The notes under the pieces were generated by a model, which was not told the origin of the DNA, ran no database searches, and worked only from the letters and a program-made list of their open reading frames with translations. DNA of 52,253 nucleotides from Bacillota bacterium (GTDB lineage Bacteria > Bacillota > Clostridia > Lachnospirales > Lachnospiraceae): the NCBI GenBank assembly GCA_023437715.1, contig JAEZFK010000069.1, positions 1 to 52,253 of the forward strand, read 5' to 3'. A program made the position numbers and the translations under genes. Of this stretch, positions 41,668 to 49,227 are shown piece by piece; position 1 is the first letter of the stretch, and the number at the start of each line of letters is the position of its first letter.

Positions 41668-41925
41668 ATGAGAGAATTCACATATACAGTCAAAAATGCG
41701 TATGGAATCCATGCAAGGCCTGCCGGAGCGCTTGTAAAGCTGGCCTGTGACTTTGACAGCAGCATAAAGCTGGAATGCGGCGGCAGGACGGCTGATTTAA
41801 AGAAAATACTGACGGTTATGGCCCTGCAGGTGAAGCGGGGACAGACGGTTAAGGTGACCTGCGAAGGTCCTGATCAGGAAATGGCCTCATCCAGGCTTTT
41901 GGAATTCTTTCAGAAAGAACTGTAA
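41668..41925 (+). CDS. HPr-like phosphocarrier protein lacking the regulatory Ser46
   Basis: An 85-residue HPr-family protein. His15 in NAYGIHARPAGALVKLA is the phosphoryl-accepting residue. The position of HPr Ser46 is Lys46 (ADLKKILTVMALQV instead of LKSIMGVMSLG), so it cannot be phosphorylated by HPr kinase and should not take part in CcpA-type catabolite control. It opens the PTS locus, opposite the activator gene, and has its own promoter and terminator. A dedicated phosphocarrier for this PTS or for the PRD activator is the likely role. Confidence 0.9.
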   Translation: MREFTYTVKNAYGIHARPAGALVKLACDFDSSIKLECGGRTADLKKILTVMALQVKRGQTVKVTCEGPDQEMASSRLLEFFQKEL

Positions 41926-41946
41926 AGCAGGCAGCATTTGAAAAGT

Positions 41947-41970
41947 CCGGGAGGTGCTTCCGGCCTTTTT
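41947..41970 (+). terminator. Terminator after the HPr-like gene
   Basis: A 7-bp stem with one G-T pair (41947-41953 with 41957-41963) is followed by CCTTTTTC. It isolates the HPr-like gene from the EIIB gene. Confidence 0.7.
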
Positions 41971-42010
41971 CTATGTAATTGGAGATAACCGGATTGTGAA
42001 GTGCAGACAG

Positions 42011-42067
42011 TTTCACCTTTAGGGTGAAAAAGGCGGTTTGACCCTGATGGCCCAAGGCGCGTATAAT
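42011..42067 (+). promoter_or_regulatory. Promoter P2 of the PTS locus with the same upstream motif
   Basis: AGGGTGAAAAAG (42021-42032), three bases, then GTTTGAC (42036-42042). It contains the -35 TTGACC (42038-42043), and TATAAT (42062-42067) follows after 18 bases. An inverted repeat TTTCACC/GGTGAAA (42011-42017, 42023-42029) covers the left half of the motif. Confidence 0.75.
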
Positions 42068-42096
42068 TCCATTAAAAATAAAAGGAGACAGGTATT

Positions 42097-42414
42097 ATGG
42101 ATGGTTACAATATTTTACTCGTTTGCGGTTCCGGCGCAAGCAGCGGTTTTATGGCCGCAAATATCAGAAAGGCGGCAGCAGCCAGAGGCATTCCCATGAA
42201 AGTGAATGCCAGAAGCGAATCCGAAATTTTAAATTATGTGGAGGATATTAACTGCCTGCTGGTGGGCCCCCATCTTGCATCGAATCTGGATTCCATAAAG
42301 GAGGATATCGAGGGGTATGATATCAAATGCGCTCTGATTTCCCAGGAGTGTTATTCCAGGTTAAACGGAGATATGGCGGTGGACCAGATACTGGAATTAT
42401 TCAAAACAAGATAA
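42097..42414 (+). CDS. PTS lactose/cellobiose-type EIIB component
   Basis: A 105-residue cytoplasmic EIIB. The phospho-acceptor Cys10 lies in ILLVCGSGASSGFMA, the P-loop typical of the cellobiose/chitobiose group. The later part (CLLVGPHLASNLDSIKEDIE) completes the fold. It takes phosphate from EIIA and passes it to the sugar bound by EIIC. It follows promoter P2 with a GGAGA site and is the first of EIIB-EIIC-EIIA-GH1. Confidence 0.92.
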   Translation: MDGYNILLVCGSGASSGFMAANIRKAAAARGIPMKVNARSESEILNYVEDINCLLVGPHLASNLDSIKEDIEGYDIKCALISQECYSRLNGDMAVDQILELFKTR

Positions 42415-42445
42415 GATCAAAGGAAAAAGAAAAAGGAGAAGTGGT

Positions 42446-43714
42446 ATGAAAAAATTTATCAATTGGCTTGAAAACAGTTTTGCCCACAAGTTAAATAAGA
42501 TCAACAACCTGATCTGGATTGTCACCATTAAAGATTCCATCATGCAGATTCTGCCATTTATTTTCCTGGGGTCTGTATTCTGCTGCCTGGCCATCATCGA
42601 GGATTACATAAGTCTTCCGTTTTCTTTCTGGACACCCTTTGGCTGGACCATGGGGAAATTATCCCTGCTGGTTGCATTCCTGATCCCTTTCAATTATTGT
42701 GAAAAAAAGCGTTTCCGCAAGCAGAGGCTGATTGCAGGCCTTTCCAGCCTTTTGCTGTTCATGATGGTGGTAACGCCGGAGCTGGAAGCGGATGCAACGG
42801 TTGGCTTCGGCCATGCGGCTCTTGGAGCAGGCGGGATGTTCTGCGCCATTATTACAGGTATTTTTGTGGGGATGGTTATGGGCGCCTTTGCCCAGTTTAC
42901 ATTTTTTAAAGAAGATTCTGCGATCCCCGATTTTGTCCGCCAGTGGTTTGATGCCTTACTGCCCATCGGCATCATCATCTGCGCAGGCTGGGCCATTGTA
43001 CTGGTGCTGAGGGTGGATTTGTACCGGATCATTCTTTCTGTATTTATGCCCCTGCAGAACTTTTTACAGACGTGGTACGGCTTTACCTTCTTTATGTTCC
43101 TCACCTGTTTTATTTATTCCATGGGCATATCAAGCTGGGTGCTGACTCCTGTCAGCGAGCCGGTAAAGCTGGCGGCCATTACGGCAAACCTTGGCCTGGT
43201 CACCGCCGGTACGGCAACGGCAGCCAATATGTACATTTTCACGGAGGGGCTGGTTTACTGCACCTATATGTGGGTCGGAGGAATTGCATGTACCCTGCCA
43301 TTGGTATTCATGCTGATGAGATCCAGCTCACGAGAATTAAAATCCCTTGGAAAGGCCTGCCTGATTCCCGGTGTTTTTAATATTAATGAGCCTGTTATCT
43401 TCGGCTGCATTGCATGGAACCCCTACCTGATGATTCCCATGTGGCTCCAGGGAATTATTATTCCTCTGCTGACCTGGTTTGCCTGCAAGATAATTGCCTT
43501 TGCCCCCATTCCACGGGTACAGTTTGAGTTATGGTACTGCCCCTATCCGATCTCAACCTGGATTTCCACCAGATCCTTCCGGGCGGTGCTCTTTCTGCTC
43601 ATATCCCTGGCAGTATCTTCCCTGATCTGGTATCCGTTTTACAAGGCTTATGAAGCCAGCATCCTGAAGAAAGAGGCAGAGGAAGCCGGGAAGAAAGAAA
43701 AAGCAGGCATTTAA
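42446..43714 (+). CDS. PTS cellobiose-type EIIC permease
   Basis: A 422-residue membrane permease of the lactose/cellobiose EIIC (CelB) family with about ten hydrophobic helices. Typical segments are LIWIVTIKDSIMQILPFIFLGS near the start, GVFNINEPVIFGCIAWNPYLMIPMW in the second half (the INEP motif of the substrate site) and a basic, Glu/Lys-rich tail. It imports a beta-glycoside while EIIB phosphorylates it. It is encoded 31 bases after EIIB. The second large ORF-like stretch in another frame is a shadow. Confidence 0.93.
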   Translation: MKKFINWLENSFAHKLNKINNLIWIVTIKDSIMQILPFIFLGSVFCCLAIIEDYISLPFSFWTPFGWTMGKLSLLVAFLIPFNYCEKKRFRKQRLIAGLSSLLLFMMVVTPELEADATVGFGHAALGAGGMFCAIITGIFVGMVMGAFAQFTFFKEDSAIPDFVRQWFDALLPIGIIICAGWAIVLVLRVDLYRIILSVFMPLQNFLQTWYGFTFFMFLTCFIYSMGISSWVLTPVSEPVKLAAITANLGLVTAGTATAANMYIFTEGLVYCTYMWVGGIACTLPLVFMLMRSSSRELKSLGKACLIPGVFNINEPVIFGCIAWNPYLMIPMWLQGIIIPLLTWFACKIIAFAPIPRVQFELWYCPYPISTWISTRSFRAVLFLLISLAVSSLIWYPFYKAYEASILKKEAEEAGKKEKAGI

Positions 43715-43786
43715 ACACACAGATGTTTTAATACAAAATAAAAGCATAAATACCCAGGTAAACACCGTTGGGAGAAAGGAAAATAG

Positions 43787-43813
43787 CCGGTTATCTTTAA
43801 CCTGGATAACCGG
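43787..43813 (+). other. Intergenic hairpin between EIIC and EIIA genes
   Basis: A perfect 9-bp stem, CCGGTTATC (43787-43795) with GATAACCGG (43805-43813), lacks a T tract and ends 14 bases before the TTG start of EIIA. It may stabilise the upstream RNA or limit EIIA translation. Confidence 0.6.
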
Positions 43814-43827
43814 TTATACGAAGAAAT

Positions 43828-44175
43828 TTGGACGAGAAAATAGTAGAACATGCCATGGAGATCATCATGTATGCCGGAGATGCCCGTCTCTGCTGTAAAA
43901 AAGCGGTGGACTGCCTGACTGCGGGAAATCAGGATGAAGCCAGAGCGAATATGAAAGAGGCGGATTTTAAAATAACCCAGGCCCACCGGATACAGACTGA
44001 CTGTATCCAGAAAGCCATTGCCGGAGAGGCATTTGAATACAATATCCTGTTTGCTCATGCCCAGGATACCCTGATGACTATTTACAGTGAGATCAATCTG
44101 GCAAAGCAGGTAGTTAATCTTTTTGAAACCCTGGAGGAGAGGATAAGAGCTCTGGAGAATACTTCCAGGCCTTAA
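43828..44175 (+). CDS. PTS lactose/cellobiose-type EIIA component
   Basis: A 115-residue helical EIIA of the lactose/cellobiose family. The start EKIVEHAMEIIMYAGDARLC matches family N termini, and the active His77 lies in EYNILFAHAQDTLMT; the usual second His of HAQDHLM is Thr82 here. The start codon is TTG at 43828 with no good ribosome site, or possibly ATG 43855, which would cut into the conserved N terminus. It transfers phosphate from HPr to EIIB. It is followed 38 bases later by the GH1 gene. Confidence 0.88.
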   Translation: MDEKIVEHAMEIIMYAGDARLCCKKAVDCLTAGNQDEARANMKEADFKITQAHRIQTDCIQKAIAGEAFEYNILFAHAQDTLMTIYSEINLAKQVVNLFETLEERIRALENTSRP

Positions 44176-44213
44176 AATAAAAGCAGCAAATACGGTGGAA
44201 GGAGACGGATATA

Positions 44214-45650
44214 ATGAAAAAAGCACCTAAAACATTTCCAAAGGATTTTTTATGGGGAGGGGCGTTTGCCGCCAACCAGATGGAAGGCGCATGGAAAGAA
44301 GGGGGAAAAGGGCTGTGCGTGGCGGACATTAATGAGTATGTGGACAATATTCCTGTGGATAAAAAATACAATGGGGAGGTTACAACCGGATACATCAGGG
44401 AGGCCCTGGAAAGCAAAGACCGGGTTTTTCCAAAACGGTGGGGGATTGATTTTTACCATACCTACAGGGAGGATTTAGCTTTATTGAGAGAACTGGGGCT
44501 TAACACCTACAGAACCTCCATCAATTGGGCACGGATTTATCCTAACGGGGATGACCCGGAGCCCAATGAGGAAGGGCTTGCATTCTATGACCGGCTCATT
44601 GATGAAATCATTAAAAACGGGATGATACCCATGATCACCATTTCCCATTATGAAATGCCCTTAAACTTAACGTTAAAATACAGGGGCTGGTATTCCAGGG
44701 AGGTGATCGGTCACTTTGATAGATACTGCAAAACTCTGTTTGACCGGTATGGGGACAGGGTGAAATTATGGATCATAGTGAATCAGATCAACCTGATTGT
44801 CCATGAATCTTTTAATCATCTGGGCGTTCCTGAGGACGTTGTGGAGAATGTCCTTGAAGCAAAATATCAGGCGGCCCATAATGAAATGGTTGCCTGCGCC
44901 CGTGGGACAGCTTATGCGCACAGCTTAAATAAGGATCTCCAGATCGGAATGATGCTCTGCGGAGGTCCCAGCTACCCGGCGTCCTGCAAACCGGAGGATG
45001 TGCTGGCAGCCATGAGGCATAATCAAATGGAATACTTTTTTTCAGATGTACTTCTGCGGGGAAGGTATCCGGGCTATGCATATCATTTCTTTGAGGAAAG
45101 AGGCATTGACATTGCATTCGGACCTGAGGACGAAGAGGATTTAAAGAATACGGCCGACTTCTTTTCCTTTTCCTATTATTATACCCGGATTGTTGATAAG
45201 GAAAGCTTTGAGAAGGATAACAGCGCTTACCGGAATCCCGGGATTCCGGCAAATACCTGGGGCTGGTCCATTGATCCCGTGGGCCTGCGGTATATGCTGA
45301 ATGAATTTTACGACAGGTACCAGTGCCCGATTTATATTACGGAAAACGGCTGCGGCTATTATGATAAGCTGGAGGCCGATGGAACGATCCACGATCCGTA
45401 CCGTGTGGAATATTATAAGGCCCACATAGAGCAGATGAAGCTGGCTGTTGAGGACGGCGTTGATTTAAGGGGATACTATGCATGGGGGCCTCTTGACATT
45501 ATCAGCTGTTCCTCCTCTGAAATGAGCAAGCGTTACGGCTTTATCTATGTGGATCAGGACGATCTGGGAAATGGGTCCGGAAAAAGAATAAAAAAGGACA
45601 GCTTTTCATGGTTTCAGAGGGTGACGGCAACTAACGGGGAAGAGCTGTAA
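44214..45650 (+). CDS. GH1 6-phospho-beta-glycosidase-like enzyme with Gln at the acid/base position
   Basis: A 478-residue glycoside hydrolase family 1 protein. It has the N-terminal signature DFLWGGAFAANQMEGA and the nucleophile Glu377 in YITENGCGYYDK. The phosphate-binding Ser-Lys-Tyr set is in SCSSSEMSKRYGFIYVD (Lys439, Tyr441), which fits phosphorylated substrates delivered by the PTS. The catalytic acid/base motif, normally NE, reads VNQIN (Asn190, Gln191; codon CAG at 44784-44786). The same Glu to Gln exchange is known in plant myrosinases, which cut thioglucosides. It is the last gene of the PTS locus, before a terminator. Family certain, reaction uncertain. Confidence 0.9.
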   Translation: MKKAPKTFPKDFLWGGAFAANQMEGAWKEGGKGLCVADINEYVDNIPVDKKYNGEVTTGYIREALESKDRVFPKRWGIDFYHTYREDLALLRELGLNTYRTSINWARIYPNGDDPEPNEEGLAFYDRLIDEIIKNGMIPMITISHYEMPLNLTLKYRGWYSREVIGHFDRYCKTLFDRYGDRVKLWIIVNQINLIVHESFNHLGVPEDVVENVLEAKYQAAHNEMVACARGTAYAHSLNKDLQIGMMLCGGPSYPASCKPEDVLAAMRHNQMEYFFSDVLLRGRYPGYAYHFFEERGIDIAFGPEDEEDLKNTADFFSFSYYYTRIVDKESFEKDNSAYRNPGIPANTWGWSIDPVGLRYMLNEFYDRYQCPIYITENGCGYYDKLEADGTIHDPYRVEYYKAHIEQMKLAVEDGVDLRGYYAWGPLDIISCSSSEMSKRYGFIYVDQDDLGNGSGKRIKKDSFSWFQRVTATNGEEL

Positions 45651-45662
45651 ATATGAAGAAAG

Positions 45663-45688
45663 CGGCAGTGTAAAGGCTGCCGTTTTTT
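45663..45688 (+). terminator. Terminator at the end of the PTS locus
   Basis: A CGGCAG/CTGCCG stem (45663-45668 with 45677-45682) is followed by six T. It lies between the convergent GH1 and antiporter genes. Confidence 0.85.
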
Positions 45689-45700
45689 GGCGTCTGGATC

Positions 45701-47290
45701 TTAAGCATTTAATATCAGGGAGTCCCCATCCCTTATATAAGTCTGCCCATCGGGAACCAGGGAGCTTTCTGCTCTCCGGATGAGGAATATCAGGGTATTA
45801 TCGGGGAGCGTAAGGTCGCTGATTTTTTTATTCACCCATGGATGGTACCGCCCGATCTGTACCTCCCGAAGCTTTATGCCTGCATCGGTGTAGGCCGCGC
45901 TGTTTAAGATCACAGTATCGTCCGCCAGCATCAGGGTGTCACCCTTGGGAATTAAGGTGTTCCCCTCTCTTAAAATCATGACGGCCATCATGCCGTCTGC
46001 CACCACAATGTCCTTTAATCTGTGATTTACCCAGGGATGGCCCTCCGGCAGATGGATTTCGGTTAAGTGGACCGACGGGTCTTCCCTGTAGTCGTTAAAG
46101 ATTTTAAAAATATTGTCCGTGGACCCGATCACATCTAATTTCTTAGCCATCCATGGCAGCAGGGACCCCTGAATGGCTACGGAAAGCAGACAGACGCAGA
46201 ATACGATGTGGAATATATCAAGCTTTAAAGCGGCAGGGTGCAGGACGGCTATAATGGCGAATACAATGGAAGCGGCTCCCCGCAGCCCTGCCCATGAAAT
46301 GAGCATTTGCTGCCGCAGAGGGACCTTAAAGGGACGAAGGATGAGATATACCGCCAGAGGACGGGCTAAAAGCAGCATAAATGCCATGATACAGACGGAA
46401 GGAAAGATTACGGGTACGATTTTGGAAGGAAAACAAAGAAGGCCTAAGAGAAAGAAGAGCACAATCTGCATCATTCCGGTGATTCCGTCAAAGAAGTGGC
46501 CCAGCTCTATCTTATAGTGGATCTTGCTGTTTCCGATGATGATTCCCGCCATGTATACGCTTAAAAACCCATTTCCTCCAACCTCGTTGGAAAGGCCATA
46601 GGTTAAGAGTGCCAGGGCCATGCCCAGAATAGGCCGCATTTCCCGGGAACGGAAATGCTCCATGCGGAAGATAAAGCCTCCTGCCAGTCCGGCGGCTGCG
46701 CCAAAAACCAGCCCGAACAGAATTTCTGCCCCAAAGGTAGCCGCAACAGAAGACGGAGACCCATTGCCGTTCATTATGCCCAGGACAACGATTGTCAGCA
46801 TATAGGAGACAGGATCATTGCTTCCGCTTTCCACCTCAAGGATGGAGGCCATGCCGCCCACCAGATTCAGTTTTTTTACCCGAAGTATGGAAAAGACGCT
46901 TGCTGCATCCGTGGAGCTTAAAATAGAGCCTATTAACAGGCCTTCAAGCAGGGAGGTTTTTAGAAAGAAGTGACAGAATAAGCCGGTCAGTGCCGCGGTG
47001 AGGACCACACCCGCGCTGGAGAGTATAATGGATTTGACGGCTACAGGCTTTGCTTCATTCCAGTTTGTACAAAACCCGCCGTAGAACATGATGAAGATGA
47101 GAGCAACAGAACATATAAATTCTGAAAGACCATAATCGGAAAAGTTTATTCGGAAAATTCCGTCTGTTCCAAACATCATACCCAGCAGGATAAAAAGCAG
47201 AAGTGAGGGTACGCCTATTTTATAGGACAGGTTGCTGGCTAAAATACAGATGATGCATATAACTGCTGACACAATCAGATAAAGTTCCAT
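45701..47290 (-). CDS. Cation/proton antiporter of the CPA1 family with RCK-C domains (NhaP2/CvrA-like)
   Basis: A 529-residue membrane antiporter. About twelve helices fill residues 1-385 (ILASNLSYKIGVPSLLLFILLG, GSILSSTDAASVFSIL, EVESGSNDPVSYMLTIVVLG with the conserved Asp pair, SWAGLRGAASIVFAII). Two TrkA-C-like regulatory domains follow (EIHLPEGHPWVNHRLKDIVV and VQIGRYHPWVNKKISDLTL). This is the layout of K+/H+ antiporters used for pH and potassium control. ATG 47290 has AAGGAGG six bases upstream; a longer start at 47332 does not. Exact ion specificity is not certain. Confidence 0.9.
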   Translation of the reverse strand: MELYLIVSAVICIICILASNLSYKIGVPSLLLFILLGMMFGTDGIFRINFSDYGLSEFICSVALIFIMFYGGFCTNWNEAKPVAVKSIILSSAGVVLTAALTGLFCHFFLKTSLLEGLLIGSILSSTDAASVFSILRVKKLNLVGGMASILEVESGSNDPVSYMLTIVVLGIMNGNGSPSSVAATFGAEILFGLVFGAAAGLAGGFIFRMEHFRSREMRPILGMALALLTYGLSNEVGGNGFLSVYMAGIIIGNSKIHYKIELGHFFDGITGMMQIVLFFLLGLLCFPSKIVPVIFPSVCIMAFMLLLARPLAVYLILRPFKVPLRQQMLISWAGLRGAASIVFAIIAVLHPAALKLDIFHIVFCVCLLSVAIQGSLLPWMAKKLDVIGSTDNIFKIFNDYREDPSVHLTEIHLPEGHPWVNHRLKDIVVADGMMAVMILREGNTLIPKGDTLMLADDTVILNSAAYTDAGIKLREVQIGRYHPWVNKKISDLTLPDNTLIFLIRRAESSLVPDGQTYIRDGDSLILNA

Positions 47291-47364
47291 GGGCTGCCTC
47301 CTTAATATGTATGTCAGAATATAGTATAACACAAAATTGCAGTATAAAAAAAGGGGAAAATAAA

Positions 47365-47393
47365 TTGTAGAAAATGTTAACCCATGGTATAGT
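47365..47393 (+). promoter_or_regulatory. Promoter of the second yitT-like gene
   Basis: TTGTAG (47365-47370) and TATAGT (47388-47393) with a 17-base spacer. A start near 47400 excludes translation from ATG 47374. Confidence 0.55.
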
Positions 47394-47433
47394 TAAAATG
47401 TTTGTTTATAGTAGGAAAGGAAGTTACAGAAGT

Positions 47434-48279
47434 ATGAATATGAAAAAAGTTGCAGCGGTGCTGGCCGGAAACACCATTTATGCCCTTGCCGTATCCTTAT
47501 TCATCCTGCCGGGGGGCCTGATTACAGGAGGAACTACGGGACTTGCACTGGTGGCCCATTACCAGTTCGGCGTTCCGGTGGCCGTTTTCGTCGGAGCCTT
47601 TAATATTCTCATGTTTGGGGCGGGAGCTCTGGTCCTGGGAAAGGCATTTGCCTTTACAACCTTAATAAGCACATTTTACTATCCCTTTATTCTGGGCGTA
47701 TTTGAAAAGCTGTTAGGCCAGGTGGCCATGACCGGGGACCGGATGCTGGGCACTGTGTTTTCCGGCCTGCTGGTGGGAGCCGGAATCGGCATGGTGATAC
47801 GGGTTGGAGCCTCCACCGGAGGAATGGATATCCCTCCCCTGATCATAAATAAAAAATGGAAACTGCCCGTTTCCATGACCATGTCCATATTCGACTGCCT
47901 GATCCTGCTGTCCCAGATGATATTTGCCGATAAGGAGAGAATCCTTTACGGAATTCTGCTGGTGATTCTGTACACAACAGTCCTTGACAAGGTACTTTTA
48001 ATCGGCCGCAACCAGATGCAGGTCAAGATCATGAGCGAAAAATATGAGGAGATCAACCAGGCCATCCAGTCCCAGATGGACCGGGGCACAACCCTGCTTT
48101 CCAGCGAGGGCGGTCATTTGAGGAAGCCCTCCTATACGGTTCTCGCCGTGGTGTCGGGGCGGCAGCTTTCCCGCTTAAGCGATCTGGTTATGGCAATTGA
48201 CCCGGGCGCTTTCATGGTCATCAATCAGGTAAACGAGGTGAAGGGAAGGGGATTTACCCTTCACAAGGAGTATAAATAA
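47434..48279 (+). CDS. Second YitT-family membrane protein
   Basis: A 281-residue member of the YitT family, a distant paralogue of the protein at 27340. Helices include VAAVLAGNTIYALAVSLFIL, VAVFVGAFNILMFGAGALVL and GTVFSGLLVGAGIGMVIRVGAS. The family marks GGLITGGTTGLALVAHYQFGVP and GASTGGMDIPPLII are present. The last 80 residues are a DUF2179 domain (QVKIMSEKYEEINQAIQSQMDRGTTLL). ATG 47434 follows an AAAGGAAG site and lies downstream of the promoter. Substrate unknown. Confidence 0.88.
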   Translation: MNMKKVAAVLAGNTIYALAVSLFILPGGLITGGTTGLALVAHYQFGVPVAVFVGAFNILMFGAGALVLGKAFAFTTLISTFYYPFILGVFEKLLGQVAMTGDRMLGTVFSGLLVGAGIGMVIRVGASTGGMDIPPLIINKKWKLPVSMTMSIFDCLILLSQMIFADKERILYGILLVILYTTVLDKVLLIGRNQMQVKIMSEKYEEINQAIQSQMDRGTTLLSSEGGHLRKPSYTVLAVVSGRQLSRLSDLVMAIDPGAFMVINQVNEVKGRGFTLHKEYK

Positions 48280-48348
48280 AAAAATATGGAAGAAGTTTTC
48301 CAGTTTCTTACGGAAACGTGACTAAGATTTACGTTTTTTGAAACCCTC

Positions 48349-48378
48349 TTGACTTCCAATCTGGACCGGTGCTATACT
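48349..48378 (+). promoter_or_regulatory. Promoter of the 48419 lipoprotein gene
   Basis: TTGACT (48349-48354), 18 bases, TATACT (48373-48378), then a GGAGGA ribosome site and ATG 48419. Confidence 0.65.
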
Positions 48379-48418
48379 GTGCCCGAAGCAGTAATCGGCG
48401 CATGGAGGAACCAGGGAA

Positions 48419-49006
48419 ATGTTTAGGAAAAAGTTCATTTGCATCTGTTTTGCAATTTTATTGACGGCGCTTTTTACGGCAGGCTGCGGAAGAAAAGGGA
48501 CTGCGGACGTGGAAAAAGCTTCTTCTCAGGCAACAGAAGCTGAGACAGAAGCAGGACTGATGAAGAAAGCCGCAGTGGAAGAAAGCGCGGGAGAGGAAAC
48601 GGAAAGCTCTGTCTCGAGTGAGGATATGGAGCAGGCAGGGCCGGGAGCGGAGATTCCGGAGAGCACGGAAGCTGCCGATCCGGATAAAAAGGCGGAGGCC
48701 TTTGCCGAGAAGATTCAGGAGGCCGTGGCGGACCGGGACTTAGAGGCTCTGGCAGATTTGTTAAGCTATCCCTGTGTTTTTATCACAGGAGATCAGGATA
48801 CCCTGACCATTGAGAAACGGGATGATCTGGTGAAGCAGAATCCCGATATGGTGTTCGGAGATGACCTGATGGTATCTGTAGCCAATGTGGATACGGCAGA
48901 TCTGGATATAAAGGAGCAGGGAGTGGTCCTGGGTGAAGGGGAGTCAAACATTACATTTAAGGAAATGCCTGACGGAACCATGGGAATAACGGAGATCAGA
49001 GAGTGA
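48419..49006 (+). CDS. Acidic lipoprotein of unknown function
   Basis: A 195-residue exported lipoprotein. A basic start and hydrophobic core lead to lipobox TAGC (Cys23). Residues 25-95 form a long low-complexity Glu/Ala/Ser-rich stalk. Residues 96-195 form a compact domain (KAEAFAEKIQEAVADRDLEALADLLSYP, then FITGDQDTLTIEKRDDLVKQNP) that recalls small NTF2-like or DUF-type extracellular domains. Function unknown. It is a single gene with its own promoter and terminator. Confidence 0.8.
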   Translation: MFRKKFICICFAILLTALFTAGCGRKGTADVEKASSQATEAETEAGLMKKAAVEESAGEETESSVSSEDMEQAGPGAEIPESTEAADPDKKAEAFAEKIQEAVADRDLEALADLLSYPCVFITGDQDTLTIEKRDDLVKQNPDMVFGDDLMVSVANVDTADLDIKEQGVVLGEGESNITFKEMPDGTMGITEIRE

Positions 49007-49046
49007 CCTCTCAGGCTGTTTTGTAAAAATGCTGAAGTTTATAAGG

Positions 49047-49093
49047 GCGGGAAACAATGGATTGTGAGAAATTCATCGTTTCCTGCTTTTATT
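49047..49093 (+). terminator. Terminator after the lipoprotein gene
   Basis: GCGGGAAAC (49047-49055) pairs with GTTTCCTGC (49078-49086) with one G-T pair and an inner TGGATT/AATTCA extension, followed by TTTTATT. Confidence 0.8.
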
Positions 49094-49107
49094 ATGCCAA
49101 AAAGAAC

Positions 49108-49136
49108 TTGAAATTTGTCAAAATTAATTATACAAT
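49108..49136 (+). promoter_or_regulatory. Promoter of the biotin-dependent decarboxylase operon
   Basis: TTGAAA (49108-49113) and TACAAT (49131-49136), 17-base spacer, about 90 bases before the first gene. The leader contains a weak CCTGC/GCAGG hairpin near 49170-49192. Confidence 0.6.
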
Positions 49137-49227
49137 TAGAGTTGATGTGGTTTGATGTTATTCAATATTCCTGCGAAACATTTTTTAGCAGGATTATTAT
49201 AAATATTACAAAATGGAGGACTGCAAA

